64,000 nt of DNA from an uncultured Myxococcales bacterium (GTDB taxonomy: Bacteria > Myxococcota_A > UBA9042 > CAIXZC01), in assembly GCA_903895725.1 (NCBI GenBank), contig CAITUV010000021.1, forward strand, positions 1 to 64,000, read 5' to 3'. The notes beneath the pieces were generated by a model, which had not been told where the DNA came from, did no database searches, and was given only the letters and a program-made list of their open reading frames with translations. The stretch's first letter is position 1. The number at the start of each line of letters is the position of its first letter. The position numbers and the translations under genes are program-made. This document shows, in pieces, positions 51,294 through 59,190 of the stretch.

Positions 51294-53404
51294 ACGTCAC
51301 GTTCCGTCCCCTTCGTGGGCACCATCTCCTACCCGCATTCCTGTTCGCCGTGGCGCTCCTGACGCCTCAGGTGCGGGTTGAAGGGGCGGAGCCCGATGCG
51401 GGTCGGCTGCCCGGCTGCGAGATTCCCGAGTTCAGCGCAAACGAAAGAACAGGACTGGCCCGGGCTTATATCGAGCTGGCCGAGGAGGGCTTTCCCGGGC
51501 CGGGCCTGACCGACTTTCCCCGGAGCGTGCTGGCCTGTGCTCTCGACATGCTTGAACGGGTTCCGGTCCCGGACCGGCTGAGCGACCACTCCGACCTTGT
51601 GCTTCGGGGCTGCCTCCTGCTTGCCCGGCAGCAACGGGTCTTCGATTTGCGCCTCGAGTCTCCGCCCGGAAGCCGTGACGTCTCGACGGAGGGAACGGAC
51701 CTGCCGGCCTACTGGCTGGCCCGATGCCGGGACCTGGCTGGGGCCGTTCCGCCGTCAGAGCGCGCCTCGTGTGCAGCGGCGGGTATCCGGGCCGCTCTCG
51801 GCCCTCTGTCCCCGGACGATGTCCGGCGCGTGGAGGCCCGTTGCGAGCGGTCTGATTCCTCGGCCGTTCTGGCCGACGTGGCGCTTCGGAACGGTGAGCT
51901 GGACCGGATCAACCTCCAGCTCCCGGACGTGGAGGGGAGCTGGTCCCAGCGGGAATACGGCGTCGCACTCGGAGCGGCCGCACGGGCACAGCGGCGGCAG
52001 CTGCGAATCGAGTCCACCTGCCGGGAGCGTGGGGATTGCGCCTCCTGTCGAACCATGGCGCTCCACAAATTCCTCGAAGGGGCGGAGGCCGAGGGGGTGG
52101 CCGCAGTGGAGCAGCTCGTCGGGAAGGAAACGACCCCTTGTGTGCGGGAAGCTGCCACACTGCTGGCCTGGAGACAGGACTGGGACAACCTCGACCGTCT
52201 CGTGCCACAGACCAGGGCCCCGGCCGAGGCTTGGTGGCACCGGCTCGTGCTGTACCGGGAGCTCTCCCGCCTGGCTGCGGCGCAGGGGCTGCCTCCGGAT
52301 GACGGGCTCCTTGGGCAGCGGGTCGAGGCTGCATGCGAGGCGGCGGACGGATGTCCCCTGCTCCAGGTTGCGGTCTTCGGCCTCCTCTGGTCGGCCGAGG
52401 TGTACGCCGGCAGGCGGTTGCCCCGGGAGCTCGTTGCGTGGGTCCACGCTCAGTCCGTCCGCCCGGAGGTTCTGTCAGCCGGTGCCCCGGCCATGTCCGC
52501 ACTCCTCACCCTGCTGTCGCCGGTGGGGGAAGAGAGCGACGCAGACCTCGTCATGAACCGCTTCCTCCTGCATCCTGCCAATTCCGGCGACTGTCCAATG
52601 GCTCAGGCCGTTGCCATCGAGCTGCTCGTGACCGCGATCTTGACCCGCGACGTCGTCCGCCTTCAGAAGGCTCGGGTGATGATCGAGCGGGGCCTGAGGA
52701 GCTGCGCCGATGACGCACAGCGGCAGGTGCACATCGAGTATCTCTCCATCATGGCCCGTTGGGCCGATGCGAGACAGGCCAACGAAACCCAGAAGGGGCT
52801 GGGGGAGCTGAAGAACCAGCTCGAGCGCCTCCTCGGGCAGAAAGGCGGCCTCATGGACCCGGTGCTGAGGGGGGCAGCATCTCTCAACTACCTGGCGGCA
52901 CTGGTCCGGATCCGCAACCCTTCCGGAGTGGAAATCGACTCGCGCCTGCACGAAGCGGTGGAGCGTGACGTGCCGTACCATCTGCTCTGGATTCACCGGC
53001 TCCTGGGTGACAAACGGGTCCAGCCGGCCATCGCCGTGGCCCGCCTGTGCGAGCTGGCTGCATCGTCGGCCGCCGAGAGGGCAGCTTGCCTTCGGTGGCA
53101 GGCCGCGCTTCAGCGCTACGTAGGGCACGACAGGCTGGCCGGTTCGTTCGAGGCCGAGGCGGCGGCCTGCTCCGGACTGCAGCAGGGATCGGATGAGCGC
53201 ACAGGAGTGTCGTGCAATCTGGCGGGTGACAGGCGTCTGAGGATCGTCCTGGACCGGGAGGGAGAGCTGCACGTCGAGACCGGTTTTTCCCCCCGGTTTC
53301 TGATCATTCTCTTGCCGCAGGCGGGTTTGCCGATCTCCCCGTCCAACAGCGAAACCGGGGCCCCCGAAACCCCCGGTTCGTGCCCGTCCGCGCCGAAGCC
53401 CTGA
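51290..53404 (+). CDS. exported helical-repeat protein of unknown function
   Basis: A 704-residue protein with an N-terminal hydrophobic segment (HLLPAFLFAVALLTPQV). The rest is helical, Ala/Leu/Arg-rich and Cys-containing (for example RSVLACALDMLERVPVPDRL, LEGAEA, CPMAQAVAIELLVTAILT), suggesting TPR- or SEL1-like repeats with disulfides. No catalytic motif was recognised. It is the last gene of the kinase-RluA operon; its co-expression with a secreted kinase makes it a candidate substrate or partner, which is speculation. Confidence 0.72.
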   Translation: MNVTFRPLRGHHLLPAFLFAVALLTPQVRVEGAEPDAGRLPGCEIPEFSANERTGLARAYIELAEEGFPGPGLTDFPRSVLACALDMLERVPVPDRLSDHSDLVLRGCLLLARQQRVFDLRLESPPGSRDVSTEGTDLPAYWLARCRDLAGAVPPSERASCAAAGIRAALGPLSPDDVRRVEARCERSDSSAVLADVALRNGELDRINLQLPDVEGSWSQREYGVALGAAARAQRRQLRIESTCRERGDCASCRTMALHKFLEGAEAEGVAAVEQLVGKETTPCVREAATLLAWRQDWDNLDRLVPQTRAPAEAWWHRLVLYRELSRLAAAQGLPPDDGLLGQRVEAACEAADGCPLLQVAVFGLLWSAEVYAGRRLPRELVAWVHAQSVRPEVLSAGAPAMSALLTLLSPVGEESDADLVMNRFLLHPANSGDCPMAQAVAIELLVTAILTRDVVRLQKARVMIERGLRSCADDAQRQVHIEYLSIMARWADARQANETQKGLGELKNQLERLLGQKGGLMDPVLRGAASLNYLAALVRIRNPSGVEIDSRLHEAVERDVPYHLLWIHRLLGDKRVQPAIAVARLCELAASSAAERAACLRWQAALQRYVGHDRLAGSFEAEAAACSGLQQGSDERTGVSCNLAGDRRLRIVLDREGELHVETGFSPRFLIILLPQAGLPISPSNSETGAPETPGSCPSAPKP

Positions 53405-53415
53405 TTCTCCAGTAT

Positions 53416-53464
53416 TTTCTAGATGTTGTGGCGACCGATCCGGATCGACCCCAAGATGTTGTGG
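53416..53464 (+). promoter_or_regulatory. tandem NrdR-like boxes upstream of nrdJ
   Basis: Two 16-bp sites, TTTCTAGATGTTGTGG (53416-53431) and CCCCAAGATGTTGTGG (53449-53464), share the core CWAnATnTWGTG of the NrdR consensus (acaCwAtATaTwGtgt). They are 17 bp apart, close to the 15-16 bp usual for NrdR pairs, and end 8 bp before the -35 element. Confidence 0.65.
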
Positions 53465-53472
53465 TTTTTTTC

Positions 53473-53500
53473 TTGACGCGGGATCGGTCGGCCATACCAT
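53473..53500 (+). promoter_or_regulatory. candidate nrdJ promoter
   Basis: TTGACG (53473-53478), 16 bp, TACCAT (53495-53500), leaving a leader of about 100 nt before the start at 53610. Confidence 0.5.
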
Positions 53501-53508
53501 ATGTTCGA

Positions 53509-53579
53509 CGCCTGCGCCGATCCCCCGAAAGGGACAAGGCCGTAAGCAGGGGCGGTCTGAAAAGACTGGCCTTCGGGGG
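53509..53579 (+). ncRNA. structured 5' leader of nrdJ, possible riboswitch
   Basis: An 8-bp perfect stem (53522-53529 with 53572-53579) encloses a GGCC/GGCC stem (53538-53541 with 53568-53571) and a GTCT-GAAA-AGAC hairpin (53555-53566). CCTGC at 53511-53515 can pair with GCAGG at 53546-53550, forming a pseudoknot with the enclosed region. I do not see the B12-box of cobalamin riboswitches and cannot assign a known class. Confidence 0.5.
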
Positions 53580-53609
53580 GGCACTCGCGCATACTGACAA
53601 GGAGAGGCC

Positions 53610-56408
53610 ATGCTGAACATGGTGGGTTCGAATACGGTGAAGAAGGGACGAAAGGATCAACAGTCGGGTGGCCTGTTCGGAACCGACGCGAGTCGGGACC
53701 GGGCGGCGCACAAGAAGCGGGCATCGACGGATGGCCGTTTCTTCCGGGAGCCGGTGTTCAGCACGCCGGGCACTCACCCGTACGAGGAAAAGGAATGGAT
53801 GCTCACGAAGGCCGAAATCCTGAGTGAGAAAGGCAAGGTCGTGTTCGGCCAGGACGGGATCGAATTTCCTCGGGACTGGTCCCCGACCGCGGTCAACGTG
53901 GTGGCCTCGAAGTACTTCAAGACGAACCGGACCACGGGGGAGCGGGAGCATTCGCTCCGGCAGCTCGTGGACCGCGTGGTGGGCACTCTGGCGCACTGGG
54001 GCCTGGAAGACCGCTACTTTGCGTCCCCGGCCGAAGCCGAGCTCTATGCCCATGAGCTGACCTGGCTTCTCGTCAACCAGCACGTGTCGTTCAACAGTCC
54101 GGTCTGGTTCAACGTCGGGACGGAACCGCATCCCCAGTGCTCCGCATGCTTCATCAACTCGGTGCAGGACACGATGGATTCCATCCTGGACCTGGTCAAG
54201 ACGGAGGGAATGCTGTTCAAGTACGGCTCCGGGTCGGGCGTCAACCTCTCCCCCCTTCGTTCCTCCAAGGAATTCCTGAGCGGCGGCGGCGTCGCCTCCG
54301 GTCCGGTTTCGTTTATGAAGGGATTCGATGCGTTTGCCGGCGTCATCAAGTCCGGCGGGAAGACCCGGCGCGCAGCCAAGATGGTGATCCTCAACGTGGA
54401 TCACCCGGACATCCGGGAGTTCATCGAGTGCAAGGCCAAGGAGGAGCGCAAGGCCCGTGCCCTCATCGACCTTGGATTCGAAGGCGGGCTCGACGGGGAT
54501 GTGTACAGCTCCATCATGTTCCAGAATGCGAACAACTCGGTCCGCGTGTCTGACCGCTTCATGGAGGCCGTGGTCCAGGGGGCCGACTTCTCGACCCGCG
54601 AAGTCTGCACCGGCAAGGAATCGCAGACCGTTCGGGCCCAGGAGCTTCTCCGGCTCATGGCCGAGAGCGCTCACTACTGCGGCGACCCGGGCATCCAGTT
54701 CGACGATGTCATCAACGGCTGGCACACGTGTCCCAATGGCGGGCGAATCAATGCCTCCAACCCGTGCAGCGAGTACATGTTCCTGGACAACTCGGCCTGC
54801 AACCTGGCCAGCCTCAACCTTCTCAAGTTCCTCGACGCTGAAGGGAACTTCCAGGTCGAGCGTTTCCGGGCCGCAGTGGACCTTCTGATTCTGTCCCAGG
54901 ACATCGTGATCGACCGGGCGTCCTATCCCACCGAGCAGATCACGGTCAACAGCCGCCGGTATCGTCCGCTCGGGTTGGGCTATGCGAACCTCGGTGCCCT
55001 GCTGATGTCGCTCGGTCTGCCCTACGATTCGGATCCGGGGCGGGCCATGGCCGGGGCCGTCACCGCGCTCATGACCGGCGAGGCCTATGCCATGTCGGCC
55101 CGCGTGGCGGAGGAGATGGGCTCCTTCGAAGCGTTCGAGACGAACCGGGGCCCCATGCTGCAGGTCATCCGCAAGCACCGTGCGCACATCGACAAGATCG
55201 ACTCCCGCCTGGTGGATCCCGACCTGCTGGCCGCGTGCAAGCGCATCTGGGGGATGGCGCTCTCGACCGGCGAGAAATCCGGCTTCCGCAACGCCCAGGC
55301 CACGGTGCTTGCACCGACGGGTACCATCGGCTTCATGATGGACTGCGACACGACCGGGGTGGAGCCGGACATCGCCCTCGTGAAGTACAAGAAGCTGGTC
55401 GGCGGTGGCCTGATGAAGATCGTCAACCAGTCAGTTCCGAGGGCCCTGCACCGCCTCGGATACTCGGGCAACGACGTCCGTGACATCCTGGCCCACGTGG
55501 AGGACCGAGGTACCGTCGAAGGTGCGGCCTGCCTCAAGGCGGAGCACCTGCCCGTCTTCGACTGTGCGCTCCAGCCGGCCAATGGCAGCCGCTTCATCCA
55601 TTACCAGGGCCATCTCAAGATGCTGGCCGCGGTCCAGCCGTTCATCTCGGGGTCGATCTCCAAGACGGTCAACGTGCCCCGGGAAACGACCGTGGACGAG
55701 CTGTACAGCCTGTTCATCGAATCGTGGCAGATGGGGCTCAAGGCCATTGCCATCTACCGGGACGGGAGCAAGGTCGTCCAGCCCCTTTCCACCGGCAAGT
55801 CCGAGGAATCCGCCAAGGCCCAGATCCCGAAGGCCGTCCGCCGGCGCCTGCCCGACGAACGACAGGCCGTGACGCACAAGTTCGGCATTTCCGGCCACGA
55901 CGGCTACCTGACCGTGGGCATGTACGAGGATGGAACGCCGGGCGAGGTGTTCATCGTCATGGCCAAGCAGGGCAGCACCGTGTCCGGGCTCATGGATGCG
56001 TTTGCCACCAGCATCTCCATCGCCCTGCAGCACGGCGTTCCGCTGGCGTCCCTCATCGAGAAGTTCAGCCACCTCCGGTTCGAGCCTTCGGGATTCACCA
56101 ACAACCCCGAGATTCCCATCGCCAAGTCGATCGTGGACTACATCTTCCGCTGGCTCCAGTCCAAGTTCCTCTCCGAGGACGGAACCGTCCACGCCTACGG
56201 GAACGGACACGCCAACGGCCACAGTCCATCGGCCGCTCCGGGCCAACCCCTTGCGTCCCACAAGCCGTCCCAGGCCGGGGCCGCAGTCGCCTCCATCGTC
56301 CGCAGCCAGGACGATGCCCCTTCGTGCCACAATTGCGGCGACGTCATGACCCGCAATGGTGCGTGCTACAAGTGCAATACCTGCGGTGAGACGTCCGGCT
56401 GCAGCTGA
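53610..56408 (+). CDS. nrdJ: adenosylcobalamin-dependent (class II) ribonucleotide reductase
   Basis: A 932-residue enzyme that reduces ribonucleotides to deoxyribonucleotides using adenosylcobalamin. Family features include NSPVWFNVG, CSACFINSVQDTMDSIL, GSGSGVNLSPLR, the active-site NPCSEYMFLDNSACNL (Cys386) and the finger-loop region APTGTIGFMMDCDTTG. The C-terminal swivelling cysteines form a zinc-ribbon-like end (CHNCGDVMTRNGACYKC). The length is that of the long NrdJ subclass. GGAGAGG lies just before the ATG. It has a remarkable upstream region with NrdR-like boxes and a structured leader, so it is probably under deoxynucleotide control. Confidence 0.95.
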   Translation: MLNMVGSNTVKKGRKDQQSGGLFGTDASRDRAAHKKRASTDGRFFREPVFSTPGTHPYEEKEWMLTKAEILSEKGKVVFGQDGIEFPRDWSPTAVNVVASKYFKTNRTTGEREHSLRQLVDRVVGTLAHWGLEDRYFASPAEAELYAHELTWLLVNQHVSFNSPVWFNVGTEPHPQCSACFINSVQDTMDSILDLVKTEGMLFKYGSGSGVNLSPLRSSKEFLSGGGVASGPVSFMKGFDAFAGVIKSGGKTRRAAKMVILNVDHPDIREFIECKAKEERKARALIDLGFEGGLDGDVYSSIMFQNANNSVRVSDRFMEAVVQGADFSTREVCTGKESQTVRAQELLRLMAESAHYCGDPGIQFDDVINGWHTCPNGGRINASNPCSEYMFLDNSACNLASLNLLKFLDAEGNFQVERFRAAVDLLILSQDIVIDRASYPTEQITVNSRRYRPLGLGYANLGALLMSLGLPYDSDPGRAMAGAVTALMTGEAYAMSARVAEEMGSFEAFETNRGPMLQVIRKHRAHIDKIDSRLVDPDLLAACKRIWGMALSTGEKSGFRNAQATVLAPTGTIGFMMDCDTTGVEPDIALVKYKKLVGGGLMKIVNQSVPRALHRLGYSGNDVRDILAHVEDRGTVEGAACLKAEHLPVFDCALQPANGSRFIHYQGHLKMLAAVQPFISGSISKTVNVPRETTVDELYSLFIESWQMGLKAIAIYRDGSKVVQPLSTGKSEESAKAQIPKAVRRRLPDERQAVTHKFGISGHDGYLTVGMYEDGTPGEVFIVMAKQGSTVSGLMDAFATSISIALQHGVPLASLIEKFSHLRFEPSGFTNNPEIPIAKSIVDYIFRWLQSKFLSEDGTVHAYGNGHANGHSPSAAPGQPLASHKPSQAGAAVASIVRSQDDAPSCHNCGDVMTRNGACYKCNTCGETSGCS

Positions 56409-56427
56409 GACGGTCTCCGGAACCACC

Positions 56428-57303
56428 TCAGTCCTCGGATTCCTCGTCTCCTTCGATCCAGCGGGTCAACGAATCGGCCAGCTCATCTCGCCCCAGAATG
56501 CGGGCCAGCGTGAGGTTGCCTTCCAGGAACAGGGGAAACAGGTCCGGAGCCTCGCGACCGACGGCCCGGGCTTCGGACAGGATGGTCTGCAGGTCGTTGC
56601 GAAGGACCGGCCCCGAGACGGAAGCGGCAAAGCCCTCGCCGGCCGCATGCTCCAGGACGCCCCCCATGAGCGAGGTGAGCAGCGGCCGGGCCTCTCCCTC
56701 GGGGATGCCGGCGGACTCCATCAGGCGGCCCGCCGCAATGCCGAGCAGAGCGGAGAAGTTGGCCGCCGTCACACACGCAGCGTGGTAGAGCACCGGGTCG
56801 GGAGACGCGGCAACGAATCGAAGCCCGCACGCTGAGAGCAGCCGGGTGGCTCCTGCCGTAGCCGCAGCGTCCCCTTCCAGCAGGAAGCAGATGCGGGACA
56901 GCGTGGACAAGGGGAGACCGGGAGAAGGGAAGGCAAACGCGGGATGAAGCCTGCCCACGGGTCGCTTTCCGGTCCGGGCCCTCTCGGCCGCCAGCGAGCC
57001 GGAACAGTGCAGAACGGGCACGGCGGGCGCAAGCCCCGACGCATCGAGCTCACGTGCCACGACCGGGATGGCGTCATCCGAGACGGCCAGGAGCGCCAGC
57101 TCCCACTCCTCCCCAGGCTCTTGCGGTGCGAGCGTGAGCGGCCTGCCGGAAAGGACGTTCACACGGGGAGAGTCCTCCAGCGCGGCCTGTGTCGGTTCGT
57201 CCAGTGCCCAGGCGTTCCACAGAGTCACGTCCACGCCGTTGGCCGCGAACAACCGCGCCAGGTTCGTGCCCACACGCCCCGCCCCCAGGATCAGTACGTT
57301 CAT
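56428..57303 (-). CDS. Rossmann-fold protein with DUF2520
   Basis: A 291-residue predicted oxidoreductase. The NAD(P)-binding motif LILGAGRVGTNLARLF opens the protein, followed by LLAVSDDAI and VLHCSGSL typical of the Rossmann half. The second half (about 150-280, with YHAACVTAANFSALLGIAAG) is the helical DUF2520 domain. The substrate is not known. TGGAGGAAG precedes ATG 57303. It is the last gene of the minus-strand operon and converges with nrdJ with 19 bp between the stops. Confidence 0.88.
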   Translation of the reverse strand: MNVLILGAGRVGTNLARLFAANGVDVTLWNAWALDEPTQAALEDSPRVNVLSGRPLTLAPQEPGEEWELALLAVSDDAIPVVARELDASGLAPAVPVLHCSGSLAAERARTGKRPVGRLHPAFAFPSPGLPLSTLSRICFLLEGDAAATAGATRLLSACGLRFVAASPDPVLYHAACVTAANFSALLGIAAGRLMESAGIPEGEARPLLTSLMGGVLEHAAGEGFAASVSGPVLRNDLQTILSEARAVGREAPDLFPLFLEGNLTLARILGRDELADSLTRWIEGDEESED

Positions 57304-57341
57304 GTTCTTCCTCCAGCCCCTGCCCGCTGCACATCCACAGG

Positions 57342-57368
57342 GCCCCTCCCGCGTGGTCGGGGCTGTGT
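57342..57368. repeat. copy 2 of an exact 27-bp intergenic hairpin repeat
   Basis: Identical to 20724-20750. Here flanking CACAG (57337-57341) and CTGTG extend the pairing arms. It lies in the nadD-DUF2520 gap. Confidence 0.85.
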
Positions 57369-57399
57369 TGGCCCTGCCCGTGCCCCTGCCCGAGCCTTC

Positions 57400-57945
57400 C
57401 TACGGCCGATACAGGCCGTGCGACTGCACGTAGCGGGCAACGACCAGCGGCAACAGGGTCCCGGGCGGACGGCCCCCCTTGAGCAGCTCCCGGACACGGG
57501 TGCTGGAGATGTCGGGCAGCGGGGGCACGTTCTCCCCTCCCGGGTACCCCAACCGTGGAATCACGAGCGGCGGGGCAATGCGGGAGACCTCGTCGAAACG
57601 ATACCATTTCTGCGTCTCGCCCAGGATGTCGCTGCCGATCAGCAATCGGATCTCCCAGTCCGGATGCTGTGCCTGGAGATGAGTCAGCGTGTCGAGCGTC
57701 CGGCTCGGGGCGGGCAGGCCGGCCTCCACCTCTGAGACCTCGACCCGATCGCCGAACTGGGAGAAGGCCAGCCTGGCCATGGCCACCCGGTGCGGAAACG
57801 GCGTGAGGTTCTTGTGGAAGACGTGCTCGAGGCAGGGCACCACCAGCACCCGGTCGAGGTCCGCGATGGACATGGCCATGGACACGGACAGCACATGGCA
57901 AAGATGGGGGGGGTCGAAGCTGCCCCCGTAGAACGCAACCTTCAT
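57400..57945 (-). CDS. nadD: nicotinate-nucleotide adenylyltransferase
   Basis: A 181-residue enzyme of NAD biosynthesis, transferring AMP to nicotinate mononucleotide. It has the nucleotidyltransferase motifs GGSFDPPHLCH near the N-terminus and DISSTRVRELL near the C-terminus. GGAGG lies 6 nt before the ATG at 57945, which overlaps the preceding stop by one base (TGATG). The family's usual companions (rsfS, proA) are not in the window. Confidence 0.9.
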   Translation of the reverse strand: MKVAFYGGSFDPPHLCHVLSVSMAMSIADLDRVLVVPCLEHVFHKNLTPFPHRVAMARLAFSQFGDRVEVSEVEAGLPAPSRTLDTLTHLQAQHPDWEIRLLIGSDILGETQKWYRFDEVSRIAPPLVIPRLGYPGGENVPPLPDISSTRVRELLKGGRPPGTLLPLVVARYVQSHGLYRP

Positions 57946-59177
57946 CAAGCTCCTCCACCGACCTTTGAGAATCTGTCTTGAAATGCCCTGGCCGTGAGCT
58001 CCATTTCCGCAGCGACCTCTTCGACGGCACCGCCCGCCTCCAGCCTCTCCCGGGCACCGGGGTGACCGAGCAGCAGGTCGATGGCCAGCCGGTCGTCCAC
58101 GAACTCGTAGGTCTGGGTACGCCACTGAAAGTCTGCCGGGAACAGGAGAGCAAGCCACTTCACGAGCGCCATGCCGAACCGCAGCGGCCGGAACCTCGAC
58201 CGCTCCGTGACATGAAGCCTCAGCCCGTTGCACAGCCGGCCCGCCCACTTGCCGAACTGCGGGCGGAAGCAGGCCGAGGTCACCACGAAGCCGCCGTCGG
58301 GAAGCTCGTTGCGGAGGGAGGTCTTCAGCCTCTCGGCATCCACGAACGGTGCGCCGAACAGGAGAAAGGGAGTGGTGGTTCCCCGCCCCTCGGACACGTT
58401 GGTCCCCTCGAGCAGGCAAAGCCCGGGGTAAACGACGGCGGTCTCCACGGTGGGCATGTTGGGCGAAGGCGGAATCCAGAGCGGAGCCTTCTGCGGCGAG
58501 GAGCCCGTGCGACCGCTTCCGATATCTTCGGGCCATGCGCCCGGGAGCTGCTCGTCCAGGTACCGGGTCCGGTCCCACCCGCGCGGGGCGATCACGGTGA
58601 GATCCACGTCCAACTGCTCGTCGTCCACGCAGCCCGTGGCCAGCTCGCCCAGGGTGAGACCGTGACGGTGCGGCACGGGAAGCTCCCCCACGTAGCTGCG
58701 CAGCGACGGGTGGGGAAGCCCCCCCTCGACCGTGACTCCGTCGATGGGATTGGGCCGGTCCAGCAGCACTATGCGAAGCGACGTACCGCAGGCCACGCGA
58801 AGCGTCTTGGCCACCGTGGCGGCATAGGTGTAGTACCGGGTCCCGATGTCCTGGAGGTCGATGAGCAGGACGTCGATGCCGGCGAGCTTCTCACGGGCAG
58901 GGGCCAGCGACCCCTCGCTGTTGCCGTAGAGGCTCTCCACCGGTAACCGGAACACGGGGTCCAGCATGCCCTGAACGGGCTCCATGTCCTGGTGGGTGCT
59001 CCAGAGGCCGTGCTCGGGGCCGAACAGGAGCGACGGCTCAAGGCCCCTCTTCAGCAGGTGCTCAACCAGGTGGATGCCTTGCGAGTCCACGCCGCACTGG
59101 TTCGTCAGAACGCCGATCCGGGCATTGCGGCAGCAGTCGAACTCCTCCCCCACCAGAACGTCGAGTCCCGTCAGCAA
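57945..59177 (-). CDS. DUF1343/NamZ-type protein (exo-beta-N-acetylmuramidase-like)
   Basis: A 410-residue protein matching DUF1343, the family of NamZ, which removes N-acetylmuramic acid from the ends of murein fragments. Recognisable segments are GVLTNQCGVDSQG, FGPEHGLWSTHQDME, LLIDLQDIGTRYYTYAATVA, LLDRPNPIDGVTVEGG, PSPNMPTVETAVVYPG and LLEGTNVSEGRGTTTPF. No signal peptide is evident, so it may act in the cytoplasm in wall recycling. The start is TTG at 59177, after a G-rich ribosome site. It is followed by nadD with a one-base overlap. Confidence 0.85.
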   Translation of the reverse strand: MLTGLDVLVGEEFDCCRNARIGVLTNQCGVDSQGIHLVEHLLKRGLEPSLLFGPEHGLWSTHQDMEPVQGMLDPVFRLPVESLYGNSEGSLAPAREKLAGIDVLLIDLQDIGTRYYTYAATVAKTLRVACGTSLRIVLLDRPNPIDGVTVEGGLPHPSLRSYVGELPVPHRHGLTLGELATGCVDDEQLDVDLTVIAPRGWDRTRYLDEQLPGAWPEDIGSGRTGSSPQKAPLWIPPSPNMPTVETAVVYPGLCLLEGTNVSEGRGTTTPFLLFGAPFVDAERLKTSLRNELPDGGFVVTSACFRPQFGKWAGRLCNGLRLHVTERSRFRPLRFGMALVKWLALLFPADFQWRTQTYEFVDDRLAIDLLLGHPGARERLEAGGAVEEVAAEMELTARAFQDRFSKVGGGA

Positions 59178-59190
59178 GGTCCCCCCTCGT

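Noticed and set aside
53501..53609. Cobalamin riboswitch before the B12-dependent reductase
   Set aside because: Neither the B12-box nor the usual length is seen; only an unassigned structured leader is supported.
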